From an uncultured Flavobacteriales bacterium (GTDB lineage Bacteria; Bacteroidota; Bacteroidia; Flavobacteriales_G; Salibacteraceae), in assembly GCA_937121175.1 (NCBI GenBank), contig CAKZKD010000004.1, positions 186,001 through 250,000 on the forward strand: DNA of 64,000 nucleotides, given 5' to 3'. The position numbers were made by a program, and so were the translations under genes. Shown here in pieces: positions 1 through 8,592 of this stretch (the stretch's first letter is position 1; the number at the start of each line of letters is the position of its first letter). A model generated the notes under the pieces. The model did no database searches and was not told where the DNA came from. It saw nothing but the letters and a program-made list of their open reading frames with translations.

Positions 1-2981
1 GTCCCTCTTATTGCTAACCCATTGTTGGAATCATCCCTAACCGTAAAATTTGGAAGTGAATTAATTACTCTACACCTTAGCCGGCCTTTATTCGTGCCAT
101 TATCAGTAGAGTATATATAATGTTGTCCAGTGGTTGCACTTAAATTCACCCATACTGAAATGGAAACGGGATCCGCCGTAGTTTTTGCATTCAAAGGAAA
201 GCCTACCGATACATGGTCATTGATTCCGTCAAAATCTAATGCATAACCAGCTCCAGGTCTTGAAGGATAGGTGGTATTTGAAAAACCTAAAACATACTGA
301 GTTCCAGTTTGGCCATGAACCGTAATGGTTCGACTTGAAGTTTTGTTATTTATTCTTCCTGAAACTACTTCCCACGTTGCATCTTGATCGTTGTCTCTTT
401 TTAATAGAACGAGTTTATCTCTTTGATCTTTAGTAAAGGTAACTCCGCTGTAATCGAGAACTATTTTATAGTCATCCAGTGTTTCTGCCACTTTATGCAC
501 ACCAAAATATCCGCTGGTGCTCAATATAGAATCAACCCCAATTGGTTTAGTTAATACATTTGGCGCCGCACTAACAAAATAAACGTGTAACCCTTCAGTT
601 GCGCTAAAACCATTGGTCGCCGTAGCCGTAAATGAACTTCCACCAGAAAAAACATGATTTGCGCTTGCAGAATTTCCATAAGAATGGTCGCTCGCGTCGC
701 CTAAAGAAGCTCCTGAAGTCACCCAATCAGCATTGGTCATATTGGTTAATGTTCCATGGTTTCCTCCAGCTAAGTCGTATAGAGTGGATCCCGAAGATTG
801 GTCCATTCTGTAATACGCCATCAAATTTGATAGCTTAGGATGCGAATCAGTAACCTTTTTACACATCCAATCTCTGATTTGGTTGGAGGTTAATGCAACA
901 TTCCAAATAGATATTTCGTCAATTGCTCCATCAAAATATTGAGTATTTTCATTACCTCCAATAATTAATTTCCTAGAATTTGTTGGTAAAGTGACTCCGA
1001 AAGAACCACTTGTAACTGAACCTGTTTGAAGCACACCATTAACAAAGATTTGAACTACTCCATTTTTAAATGTCGCAGCAATATGACTCCAAGAGTTTAA
1101 CACAATACTATTTGTATTGGTCATATAAATATTGAAACTGCCTCCAGAATTTGAAAAGAAACGTATTTGATTACCGGAGCTATTGAATACATCCATCCCA
1201 TAATTGGTATGAGCACTCTGTGAATTTTCTCTTTTAGTAATTATGGTTTTTAAACCTGTAGCGGTTGGATAAATCCAACCTGCAATTGTTAGTTCAGAAG
1301 TTGCGTCTAAATCATTCGAATGAGGAACCTGCACATTTTGGTTTGATGAGGCTAAAAAATCCAATGCTCTCCCACTACCAGTAGAATCACCGTAATCTGG
1401 TGCAGGAATTGGGTGGTCGTATTCGTATGCACCAGCATCGCTTGCCGTTGCATCTCTTGAATTTCCTTGAATGTCATTATTTGCCAAACCACCTTTTCCA
1501 ATATTGGCCATTAAAAAGGATTGCGGTTTTAGAACGGAGTCGGATTCAAAGTGTGGATTAACCGAAACGGAATTGGTATCCTTTAAAGAAACCGCCTTCC
1601 AATTCTCAAGGCTTGAATACGTAACATTGTTCCAAGAAGCGATATTTGCACCATTCGTAAACCAACAATTATTGTCCATATTGGTCAAATTATTGGCGGT
1701 TACACCAAATGCATCCACCGAAGCCGCATATCCAATAGACTTGTTTACGAAAACATTATTCTTTACTACATTATTAACGTACGAACCCGTTCCGTTGTAC
1801 TCGAGCGCTCTACTATTGGTCGCACTATTACCAGATACCATAACTGAATTGTGAACCAAGTCAGTATTTCTCATGTATCTTATGTACAATCCGTACGAAG
1901 CGCTTCCTCCAGTATATAATAATGAAACCGAATTATTTTCAATCGTTATTCTATTACTCGTAGTTCCCTTTAGAAATTGGAGACGCATTCCATAAGAAAG
2001 ACCTTGGGCAGTATTTACAATGTCATTTTTAGATATTTCAGTGTTTTCTTGTAGATAATTACCTTCTATTGAATAGGCAAATGTTGTAGTACCATTATCT
2101 CTAATGGTATTGTTATTAATTTTTACAGCATCTTGATAGTAAATATAAATTCCTGTTCTGTTCCAACCAGAAATGGTATTGTTAGAAAATTCATTACCCG
2201 ATTCTCTAATTCCAGAAGTTGTGCCTGACCAATGAATTCCATACGCTCCATTAAGGATAGTATTGTACCTTACTGAGCAATTTTCGGAGTGACCATTACT
2301 CACAGCATTATAAAGTACAGCTTGCTCAAAAGAACTTCCATTTACATATTTTGCTTCTAAGGTATTGGATTCAATCTCAATATCATCGGCAACGCCCTCA
2401 AGACGAATTACTTGCATGTAACTTGCGTCTAAAGCCTTTATGTGCAACCCCCGAATTTGCAACTTGTAAATCCCCTTTGAATAAAAAGTTCCATTATCCG
2501 TTGAACCTGATGCGTCATAGGAAATAATGGTTTGATTTGAAAGAGGAATCTGAATTGGTGGAGCGGATGGTCCGTTTTCTGCAGGAAATATACTTTGCTC
2601 CCCCTCCCCAATGGAAAACGTAGAAAAGCGAATATACCTTGTTGAATCGTAGTTTGGGATGCTGTCCGCGTTGATAACAACACGTTCATTAAAGGTTTCG
2701 CCATAAAGCTCAAAACGAATATTTCCAGCCATACCTTTAGAGTATAAAGAATCAATAGCTTCTTTAATAGTGTTATAGTCTGGTGTTAAACCTGAACCTG
2801 AAGTTCCAATTTCGTATGTACCCGACAATCCACCTACTGGTAAAGGACTCATTGGATTCGGGGCACCGTATGAATCAGCAACTGAGACAATCGTTGCGAA
2901 ACAAATTGCTACTGCAAATTTTACAGCGGTTGAAAAATACCTTAACCGAAAAAAGGCGTTTTTGTTTAAGTTGTCAATCAT
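1..2981 (-). CDS. Giant secreted beta-helix/LamG surface protein, C-terminus beyond window
   Basis: Reading the minus strand from the ATG at 2981 gives an uninterrupted frame to base 1, so at least 993 residues are present and the stop lies off the left edge. Residues 1-40 form a basic then hydrophobic signal peptide. Residues about 55-430 have many short Asn-rich turns (NNTI, ENNS, NNVF) typical of right-handed parallel beta-helix (PbH1/NosD-like) proteins. A concanavalin/LamG-like domain follows (from about residue 545, key words GRALDF, AGWIYP, LIIGG, FDGAIDEISIW), then an all-beta linker, then a second LamG start (YALDFDGINDHVSV, SVWVN) cut by the edge. Such proteins in Bacteroidota are usually exported by T9SS and bind glycans or adhere; a sorting domain is expected beyond the window. 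Partial, no enzyme motif seen; ligand unknown. Architecture is sure, function is inference. Confidence 0.9.
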   Translation of the reverse strand, partial: MIDNLNKNAFFRLRYFSTAVKFAVAICFATIVSVADSYGAPNPMSPLPVGGLSGTYEIGTSGSGLTPDYNTIKEAIDSLYSKGMAGNIRFELYGETFNERVVINADSIPNYDSTRYIRFSTFSIGEGEQSIFPAENGPSAPPIQIPLSNQTIISYDASGSTDNGTFYSKGIYKLQIRGLHIKALDASYMQVIRLEGVADDIEIESNTLEAKYVNGSSFEQAVLYNAVSNGHSENCSVRYNTILNGAYGIHWSGTTSGIRESGNEFSNNTISGWNRTGIYIYYQDAVKINNNTIRDNGTTTFAYSIEGNYLQENTEISKNDIVNTAQGLSYGMRLQFLKGTTSNRITIENNSVSLLYTGGSASYGLYIRYMRNTDLVHNSVMVSGNSATNSRALEYNGTGSYVNNVVKNNVFVNKSIGYAASVDAFGVTANNLTNMDNNCWFTNGANIASWNNVTYSSLENWKAVSLKDTNSVSVNPHFESDSVLKPQSFLMANIGKGGLANNDIQGNSRDATASDAGAYEYDHPIPAPDYGDSTGSGRALDFLASSNQNVQVPHSNDLDATSELTIAGWIYPTATGLKTIITKRENSQSAHTNYGMDVFNSSGNQIRFFSNSGGSFNIYMTNTNSIVLNSWSHIAATFKNGVVQIFVNGVLQTGSVTSGSFGVTLPTNSRKLIIGGNENTQYFDGAIDEISIWNVALTSNQIRDWMCKKVTDSHPKLSNLMAYYRMDQSSGSTLYDLAGGNHGTLTNMTNADWVTSGASLGDASDHSYGNSASANHVFSGGSSFTATATNGFSATEGLHVYFVSAAPNVLTKPIGVDSILSTSGYFGVHKVAETLDDYKIVLDYSGVTFTKDQRDKLVLLKRDNDQDATWEVVSGRINNKTSSRTITVHGQTGTQYVLGFSNTTYPSRPGAGYALDFDGINDHVSVGFPLNAKTTADPVSISVWVNLSATTGQHYIYSTDNGTNKGRLRCRVINSLPNFTVRDDSNNGLAIRG

Positions 2982-3255
2982 ATTTATGGTCTGTTTTTCC
3001 AAACAACCTTTTGTTAAAACTCGTTTCAAACGAAATTTCAGCGTAAAAGCTACCTCCAAGCAACATAAACGCAAGAACTAAAATTTTGTTAAATACAGTA
3101 TATCAGGTAGTTAAGAAACACAAGGCTTCCAAACTACCAATCAATGAAATAAACAAAAATTATTGACAGTTTTATGTTGATTATCGAAAAGACTCAACGT
3201 TTGAAGAGAAAAAGAGATGATTTCGTCCCAAACCTGCTGGTATTAGACAAACTAA

Positions 3256-3882
3256 CTAGTCTATTTTCAGTAATAAATCTTTAATACTTCTGTATGTATT
3301 TCGTATGAAAATTGACTGAATTTCATTCCGAGTCAACCACTCCACTTTTTCAATTCCTTCCTCGGCTTGAGGCTTCAAGACAGTATCATTTGAATACATA
3401 AAGAACCAGTAAGTTGGCTTAAGAACAAAAGTTTCTTTGTGGAAATAAACATGACAAGTTGTTGCCATTGAACCTTCGTTACAACGACTTATTGATAATC
3501 CGGTTTCTTCCTCTACTTCTCTTATGGAGCAAGACCGAATACTTTCCCCTAATTCAAGCTTTCCTTTTGGTAAATCCCATTTTCCGTTTCTATAGATGGA
3601 AAGCAATTGATTGTTATTATTTCTAACAATTCCCCCACCGGCTTTCACCATTCTAAAACCCTTTAAAAAACTCCGCCAGGTAGAATCGATTTTCTCATTT
3701 ATTACTATGAAATCTCGAGGCGAGATTTCATTCAACCAAGCGCGATAATTATTCTCATCATTAATCTCGCGAATTGACAATTCTCTTCTTTTATCACTTA
3801 TCAAATTTCTTGAGGATTCATCAGCGAATTCCACACAAACGTTATTGAAGAAAACTTTATACTTTTGGTCGCTCACGTGCAT
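3256..3882 (-). CDS. Nudix hydrolase
   Basis: The protein has 208 residues. It carries a complete Nudix box (GKLELGE, seven residues, then REVEEETGL), which binds Mg2+ and catalyses hydrolysis of nucleoside diphosphates linked to another moiety. The N-terminal 75 residues (YKVFFNNVCVEF ...) are an added domain seen in Bacteroidota Nudix proteins next to pyrE. The substrate cannot be read from the sequence. The ATG at 3882 faces the pyrE ATG at 3893, with 10 nt between. No -7 promoter box was found for this gene. The stop is TAG at 3256-3258. Confidence 0.85.
   Translation of the reverse strand: MHVSDQKYKVFFNNVCVEFADESSRNLISDKRRELSIREINDENNYRAWLNEISPRDFIVINEKIDSTWRSFLKGFRMVKAGGGIVRNNNNQLLSIYRNGKWDLPKGKLELGESIRSCSIREVEEETGLSISRCNEGSMATTCHVYFHKETFVLKPTYWFFMYSNDTVLKPQAEEGIEKVEWLTRNEIQSIFIRNTYRSIKDLLLKID
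3860..3867 (+). promoter_or_regulatory. Candidate -7 box (TACTTTTG) of pyrE, inside the Nudix gene
   Basis: TACTTTTG matches the Bacteroidota -7 consensus TAnnTTTG and ends 25 nt before the pyrE ATG. It lies within the first codons of the opposing Nudix gene. The identical octamer precedes rsfS, atpD, the porin, dapD and the SulP gene. No clear -33 TTG is seen. Confidence 0.6.
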
Positions 3883-3892
3883 TCTAATTTCA

Positions 3893-4534
3893 ATGGTAAT
3901 TTCTAACGATGTTTCGCTAAATGTAAGCGAATTTCTTTTGCAAATAAAGGCAATTAAGCTTCAACCAAACAATCCTTTTACTTGGGCATCAGGAATCAAA
4001 TCACCAATTTATTGCGACAACAGAAAAATACTTTCCTATCCTAAAATAAGAACGTTCATCAGACAAGAAATGGTCAAAGTTCTTGAAGATAATTTTGGCC
4101 GCCCAGACGTCATTGCAGGTGTTGCCACTGGCGGAATTGCTTTAGGTGCTTTAGTAGCCCAGGAACTTGGACTTCCTTTTATTTATGTGCGTTCGAAACA
4201 AAAAGAACATGGCCTGTCGAATCAAATTGAAGGTCACGCTGAAAAAGGGCAAAGTGTAATTGTTGTCGAAGATCTGATATCAACCGGAAAGAGTTCATTA
4301 AATGCCGTGGAAGCATTAAGAGATTTCGGCTGTAGCATCAAGGGAATGGTTTCTATTTTTTCATACGGTTTACAAGAATCGAAAGATAACTTTAAGGAAG
4401 CTAAATGTCCACTTGTAACTTTAGCCCATTACGACACCATGCTCACAAAAGCAGTAGAGACAAATTACATTACTCCTCAAGACTTAAAATTGCTGAGAGA
4501 TTGGAAAAAAGACCCTAAAAACTGGATGAAGTAA
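3893..4534 (+). CDS. pyrE: Orotate phosphoribosyltransferase
   Basis: This enzyme transfers phosphoribose from PRPP to orotate, giving OMP in de novo pyrimidine synthesis in the cytosol. The 213-residue form starting at ATG 3893 (MVISNDVSLNVSEFL) fits the usual family length. An upstream in-frame start at 3845 would add a hydrophobic stretch not found in the family. Visible signatures are FTWASGIKSPIYCDNR near the N-terminus, the KQKEHG flexible loop, and the PRPP-binding VIVVEDLISTGKSS motif (positions about 4257-4298). The stop overlaps the next ATG (TAATG), so it is translationally coupled to the SRPBCC gene. Confidence 0.95.
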   Translation: MVISNDVSLNVSEFLLQIKAIKLQPNNPFTWASGIKSPIYCDNRKILSYPKIRTFIRQEMVKVLEDNFGRPDVIAGVATGGIALGALVAQELGLPFIYVRSKQKEHGLSNQIEGHAEKGQSVIVVEDLISTGKSSLNAVEALRDFGCSIKGMVSIFSYGLQESKDNFKEAKCPLVTLAHYDTMLTKAVETNYITPQDLKLLRDWKKDPKNWMK

Positions 4535-4935
4535 TGACTCATATAGAAAGCGATAAAGTCACGATTAATTCATCTTCTGTAATGGTATTCGAATTCCTTC
4601 AGGACATGAACAATATCCTACCTCTGCTACCTGAAGAAAAAGTGGAAAACTGGAAAGGCGAAAAAGAAACCTGCTCATTTACCATAAAAGGACTTGCTGG
4701 AATTGGAATGAAACAGGAATCTGTTGAGGAAAACTCCAAAATCAATATTGTTTCTCATGGTAAAAACCCGTTCGATTTCGAACTCACAATTTTCTTGAAG
4801 AGTTTAGGTAAAAAAACCGAAGCACACTTAGAATTTGATGCCAATATGAATATGATGATTGAAATGATGGCAAAAGGACCGCTCACTAATCTATTCAACA
4901 TTATGGCGAATAAACTACAGGCTAAATTCCATTAA
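4534..4935 (+). CDS. SRPBCC-family (START-like) protein
   Basis: The protein has 133 residues and no signal peptide. The start IESDKVTINSSSVMVFEFLQD and the pattern of an N-terminal strand, alternating beta strands and a long C-terminal helix fit the SRPBCC/polyketide-cyclase-like fold, which binds hydrophobic ligands. The ligand is unknown. It begins in the pyrE stop codon (TAATG), so the two are co-translated; a small SRPBCC protein follows pyrE in many Bacteroidota. Its TAA interlocks with the stop of birA on the other strand (shared TTAA at 4932-4935). Confidence 0.75.
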   Translation: MTHIESDKVTINSSSVMVFEFLQDMNNILPLLPEEKVENWKGEKETCSFTIKGLAGIGMKQESVEENSKINIVSHGKNPFDFELTIFLKSLGKKTEAHLEFDANMNMMIEMMAKGPLTNLFNIMANKLQAKFH

Positions 4936-5663
4936 TCGAAACTGAATTTTACTTCTTGTTGCTGAAAAAAATGGTACGTACCGTTAACTAATATTTTCAA
5001 TCTCCCTAAACTATCCACCCCAGAGATTTTACCGATAAACGATTCCCCTCGCACTAGAAACTTACGATTCTGGTGAAGACCAAAAAATCTTCGCATGTAC
5101 TTGTCGGTCACTAAAGTCTTTCTACCTAAAAAATAGTGTGACTTAGTCAAGTATTGAAGAAAATCGTCCAGCAGCAACTCTACCACATTAATCTCGTTCG
5201 TCTCATTTACAATGCTGGTACTTCTCGGATTAAGAAAAAACTCCTGTTGATTAACATTCAGACCAATTCCAATGATAGATTCTACAATTTCATTTTTAAA
5301 GACCGTATTTTCAATAAGAACTCCACAGATCTTTTTTTCATCGACAAGAATATCGTTTGGCCATTTAATCAATGCATTGTTAACACCAACTGAACCTAAA
5401 AAATCCACTATTAATACTGAAATAACCTGATTTAAAAAAAATGCATCTTGAACACCTATTCCATCCGGCTGAAAATACATACTAAACGTCAGATTCATTC
5501 CATGTTGTGATTCCCAAAAATTTTCCCGCTGCCCTCTACCGTTCTTTTGATATCTGGCAGTAATTACGTCGAAGTTGTTCAACTGATTCCCTGCCTTTAG
5601 TCTTCTTTTCAATTCTTCATTCGTAGAATCAACCTCATCGAGCCATGTAACTTTACCGTTCAC
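4932..5663 (-). CDS. birA: Biotin--[acetyl-CoA-carboxylase] ligase
   Basis: This enzyme attaches biotin, through biotinyl-AMP, to the carrier lysine of carboxylases. At 243 residues it is the short form without an N-terminal helix-turn-helix, so it should not be the repressor type of BirA. Seen: DEVDSTNEELK at the N-terminus, the adenylate-binding GRGQRENFWES loop (about residues 43-53), and KWPNDILVDEKKICGVLIE (about residues 100-118), whose lysine is catalytic. The C-terminal small beta barrel (FLVRGESFIGKISGVD) is present. It is divergent from rsfS and convergent with the SRPBCC gene with a 4-nt stop overlap. Confidence 0.93.
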   Translation of the reverse strand: MNGKVTWLDEVDSTNEELKRRLKAGNQLNNFDVITARYQKNGRGQRENFWESQHGMNLTFSMYFQPDGIGVQDAFFLNQVISVLIVDFLGSVGVNNALIKWPNDILVDEKKICGVLIENTVFKNEIVESIIGIGLNVNQQEFFLNPRSTSIVNETNEINVVELLLDDFLQYLTKSHYFLGRKTLVTDKYMRRFFGLHQNRKFLVRGESFIGKISGVDSLGRLKILVNGTYHFFQQQEVKFSFD

Positions 5664-5742
5664 TTGTAATATATGTTAAGGGTTAAGCAAATTTGGCTCA
5701 TTTTAACCCTCCGTGTAGTTAATTCTTCCCTTATAAAATGGT

Positions 5743-5750
5743 TACTTTTG
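5743..5750 (+). promoter_or_regulatory. Candidate -7 box (TACTTTTG) of the rsfS-ftsH operon
   Basis: TACTTTTG (TAnnTTTG consensus) ends 16 nt before the rsfS ATG in the 103-nt gap between divergent birA and rsfS. A -33 TTG is not evident. Confidence 0.6.
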
Positions 5751-5766
5751 CACACTATTTTTTTTC

Positions 5767-6144
5767 ATGGAAAAACCCACACAAAGTAGCGATTCTAGAC
5801 TGCTTACAGATTCAGTTTTAAAAGGTCTTTTAGACAAAAAAGGCAAAGACATTCTGGAGTTAGACTTAAGACATATCGACAGCGCAGTTTGCGATTATTT
5901 CATCATTTGCTCTGGCGGATCCAACAGACAGGTGAATGCTCTGGCCAATGCAGCGAAAGACATGGTTATTGAAGAACAAGATGAAAAACCTTGGCACATC
6001 GAAGGCCTTGACAACTCGGAGTGGGTATTGCTGGATTATGCAAATGTAGTAGTCCATATTTTTCAAGAAGAAACACGAGAATTTTACAAACTGGAAGAAC
6101 TTTGGGGAGATGCTACTATCAAACCAATTGAACTTATTGACTAA
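5767..6144 (+). CDS. rsfS: Ribosomal silencing factor RsfS
   Basis: RsfS (Iojap family) binds ribosomal protein uL14 on the 50S subunit and blocks 30S joining under poor nutrition. The 125-residue length is normal. The family core is visible: KGKDILELDLRHI, CDYFIICSGGSNRQVNALA, KPWHIEGLDNSEWVLLDYANVVVHIF and the LW near the C-terminus. It is the first gene of the rsfS-ftsH-DUF2007-cdsA-psd operon; ftsH starts 7 nt after its stop. Confidence 0.95.
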   Translation: MEKPTQSSDSRLLTDSVLKGLLDKKGKDILELDLRHIDSAVCDYFIICSGGSNRQVNALANAAKDMVIEEQDEKPWHIEGLDNSEWVLLDYANVVVHIFQEETREFYKLEELWGDATIKPIELID

Positions 6145-6151
6145 AGAAAGA

Positions 6152-8344
6152 ATGTCAGACAAGAAAAATAAAAAAGGCCCTACTAAAGGACCTAGAATTC
6201 CTAAAAAGAACGACAAAAAACAGTTCAATTTTTATTGGATTTACGCAATTATCGGCGTAATACTTTTGTCTCAACTATTGTTTAGCTGGAATTCGGCCTT
6301 ACCAAGTGTAAGCCCGCAAGAGTTTAGAGCCATGGTTGAGAATAAAGAGGTAAAACAAGTGCTTGTTATCAATAAAGAAGTTGCCAGAATTTACTTGAAA
6401 AGCGATGCCCTTACAAGCGATGAATACCAAAAAAAACTGAACAATCCCAATGTTGGAGAAGGCACCAATTATGGCCCTCATTTCAAACTTAACATTGGGT
6501 CACCAGAACGGTTCGATGAAGAGCTGGCAAAATTCAGTGAGCAATACGAATTTACGTACGAATATAGAACAGAAGAAAATTGGGGTCGCGATGTCATGGG
6601 CTGGTTAATCCCAATTGCGGTTATGGTGGCTATTTGGTTATTTATAATGCGAAGAATGGGCGGTGGAGCCGGTGGCCCTGGAGGTCAAATCTTTAATATT
6701 GGTAAATCAAAGGCGCGTTTGTTCGACGAAAATGACAGTGTTAAAGTTACCTTCGATGATGTAGCGGGTCAAGAGGAAGCAAAGGAAGAAATCAAAGAAA
6801 TTGTGGACTTTCTGAAGCATCCAAAACGCTACACTGATTTAGGTGCTCGAATTCCAAAAGGCGCATTACTTGTTGGTAATCCTGGAACAGGAAAAACACT
6901 GTTAGCTAAAGCTGTAGCTGGGGAAGCACAAGTACCTTTTTTCTCCCTATCCGGCTCCGATTTTGTTGAAATGTTTGTTGGAGTTGGTGCTTCACGAGTG
7001 AGAGACTTATTCAAGCAAGCGAAAGAAAAGTCACCAAGTATTATTTTCATAGATGAAATTGATGCAATTGGTCGAGCTAGAGGAAAAAATCCAATGCAAG
7101 GCTCGAATGATGAACGAGAAAACACTCTAAACCAACTACTTACCGAAATGGACGGTTTCGGCAGCAATACTGGGGTAATAATTTTAGCCGCAACAAACCG
7201 AGCAGATGTATTGGACAAAGCCCTGCTTCGCCCTGGTAGATTCGATAGGCAAATCATAGTTGATATGCCTGACCTTCATGGTCGTAAAGAAATTTTCAAG
7301 GTTCATTTAAAACCCCTTAAAAAAGACGATAGCTTAGATGTAGATTTATTAGCAAGACAAACCCCAGGGTTTTCTGGTGCTGATATTGCCAATGTATGTA
7401 ACGAAGCTGCATTAATTGCAGCCCGAAACAAGAAAAAGAAAGTCACTAAGCAAGATTTTATTGACGCAGTTGACCGTGTGGTTGGCGGTTTAGAAAAGAA
7501 AAACAAAATCATAACACCTTCCGAAAAGAAAACCATTGCCTATCACGAAGCAGGTCACGCCACTGTTAGTTGGTTACTAGAACATGCTCATCCTTTAGTA
7601 AAAGTTACCATTGTACCAAGAGGACAATCTTTGGGAGCTGCTTGGTATTTACCTGAAGAGCGTCAAATTACAACGGAAGAACAATTAAACCATGACATTT
7701 GTGCAGCCCTTGGCGGCAGAGCTGCTGAGCAAGTTGTATTCGGTAAAATTAGCACTGGTGCTTTGAGTGATTTAGAAAAAGTAACCAAGCAAGTTCACGG
7801 AATGATTGTCTATTATGGTTTGAATCCAAAAATTGGAAACATCTCCTATTACGACTCTTCTGGTCAAAGCGAATACTCTTTTCAGAAACCTTACTCAGAA
7901 AATACTGCACAAATCATTGATGAAGAAGTAAGTAAGTATATTGAAAAAGCTTATTTGGAAACTCTTGAATTGCTTAAAAATAACCGTGAAAACTTAAACA
8001 AGTTGGCTGAGTTACTTTTAGAACGAGAGGTTATCTTCAAAGAAGACATGGAAAATATTTTCGGTAAAAGAACTTTTGACCGTGATATTGAACGGGAGAA
8101 AGAGGAGAAAGAAATTGACGCCAGAAGGGAAAAGGAAGCAGAAGAGCGTAAACTAAAAAAAGAAAAAGAAGCTAAAGAATCAAAGGAAGATTCTACAGTT
8201 TCGGCTTCTAAAAATGGAAAACCTGTCACTAAACCTGCCCAGGTAAAGGAGTCAATGCCACAAGAAAAAACTAATACTGAAAAGAACGTTGAAAACAAAT
8301 CAGCAACTTCTGAACAGGTAACAGCGCCCGAAAACAAGGAATAA
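6152..8344 (+). CDS. ftsH: ATP-dependent zinc metalloprotease FtsH
   Basis: This membrane-anchored AAA+ protease extracts and degrades membrane and regulatory proteins. ATG 6152 (MSDKKNKKG) was chosen; an in-frame start at 6110 would overlap rsfS. Length is 730 residues. Order: basic N-tail, first membrane helix (about 26-45), periplasmic domain, second helix (about 150-168), Gly-rich linker, AAA domain with Walker A GNPGTGKT (about 241-248), Walker B IIFIDEID (about 297-304), the second region of homology (LLRPGRFDRQ), and the zinc site HEAGH (about 465-469) with the third ligand Asp in ALSDLEKVT (about 540). Walker A has Asn where most FtsH have Pro, still within GxxxxGKT. The last 90 residues are a highly charged Lys/Glu tail with no fold. 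It is likely hexameric in the inner membrane. Confidence 0.96.
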   Translation: MSDKKNKKGPTKGPRIPKKNDKKQFNFYWIYAIIGVILLSQLLFSWNSALPSVSPQEFRAMVENKEVKQVLVINKEVARIYLKSDALTSDEYQKKLNNPNVGEGTNYGPHFKLNIGSPERFDEELAKFSEQYEFTYEYRTEENWGRDVMGWLIPIAVMVAIWLFIMRRMGGGAGGPGGQIFNIGKSKARLFDENDSVKVTFDDVAGQEEAKEEIKEIVDFLKHPKRYTDLGARIPKGALLVGNPGTGKTLLAKAVAGEAQVPFFSLSGSDFVEMFVGVGASRVRDLFKQAKEKSPSIIFIDEIDAIGRARGKNPMQGSNDERENTLNQLLTEMDGFGSNTGVIILAATNRADVLDKALLRPGRFDRQIIVDMPDLHGRKEIFKVHLKPLKKDDSLDVDLLARQTPGFSGADIANVCNEAALIAARNKKKKVTKQDFIDAVDRVVGGLEKKNKIITPSEKKTIAYHEAGHATVSWLLEHAHPLVKVTIVPRGQSLGAAWYLPEERQITTEEQLNHDICAALGGRAAEQVVFGKISTGALSDLEKVTKQVHGMIVYYGLNPKIGNISYYDSSGQSEYSFQKPYSENTAQIIDEEVSKYIEKAYLETLELLKNNRENLNKLAELLLEREVIFKEDMENIFGKRTFDRDIEREKEEKEIDARREKEAEERKLKKEKEAKESKEDSTVSASKNGKPVTKPAQVKESMPQEKTNTEKNVENKSATSEQVTAPENKE

Positions 8345-8364
8345 TTACATTTGAACCTTAGCCT

Positions 8365-8592
8365 ATGGAAGTTAATTGGACTAAGGTATTTGTGACTACT
8401 AGTACTATTCAAGCTGAGCTTATTAAAGCTCGGCTCGAAGAAGAAAGCATTCCAGTTGCTTTTGTAAGCAAACAAGATTCTATGCACATGCACCTCAATA
8501 CCCAATTACAAAATGGTGTTGAAGTCTTTGTCGCTAAAGACAATGCATTTAAAGCCATTCAAGTCATTGAAAAAATGAATCTTGATGAGTGA
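8365..8592 (+). CDS. DUF2007-family small protein
   Basis: The protein has 75 residues. The sequence WTKVFVTTSTIQAELIKARLEEESIPVAFVSKQD and the C-terminal EVFVAKDNAFKAIQVIEK match the DUF2007 (putative signal-transducing) family, a small alpha/beta fold resembling a GlnB-type half. Its role is unknown. It sits between ftsH (20 nt downstream of its stop) and cdsA (whose ATG at 8585 overlaps this gene's end), so it is cotranscribed with membrane protein quality control and phospholipid synthesis genes. Confidence 0.8.
   Translation: MEVNWTKVFVTTSTIQAELIKARLEEESIPVAFVSKQDSMHMHLNTQLQNGVEVFVAKDNAFKAIQVIEKMNLDE

Noticed and set aside
632-3046. Plus-strand open frames at 632-838, 1471-1854 and 2783-3046, and a minus-strand frame at 2438-2755
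   Set aside because: They lie wholly opposite or out of frame to the long minus-strand beta-helix/LamG gene and have no domain-like composition.
3244-3262. TAGAC ... GTCTA inverted repeat at the end of the Nudix gene as a terminator
   Set aside because: Only five pairs, overlaps the stop codon and has no T-run.
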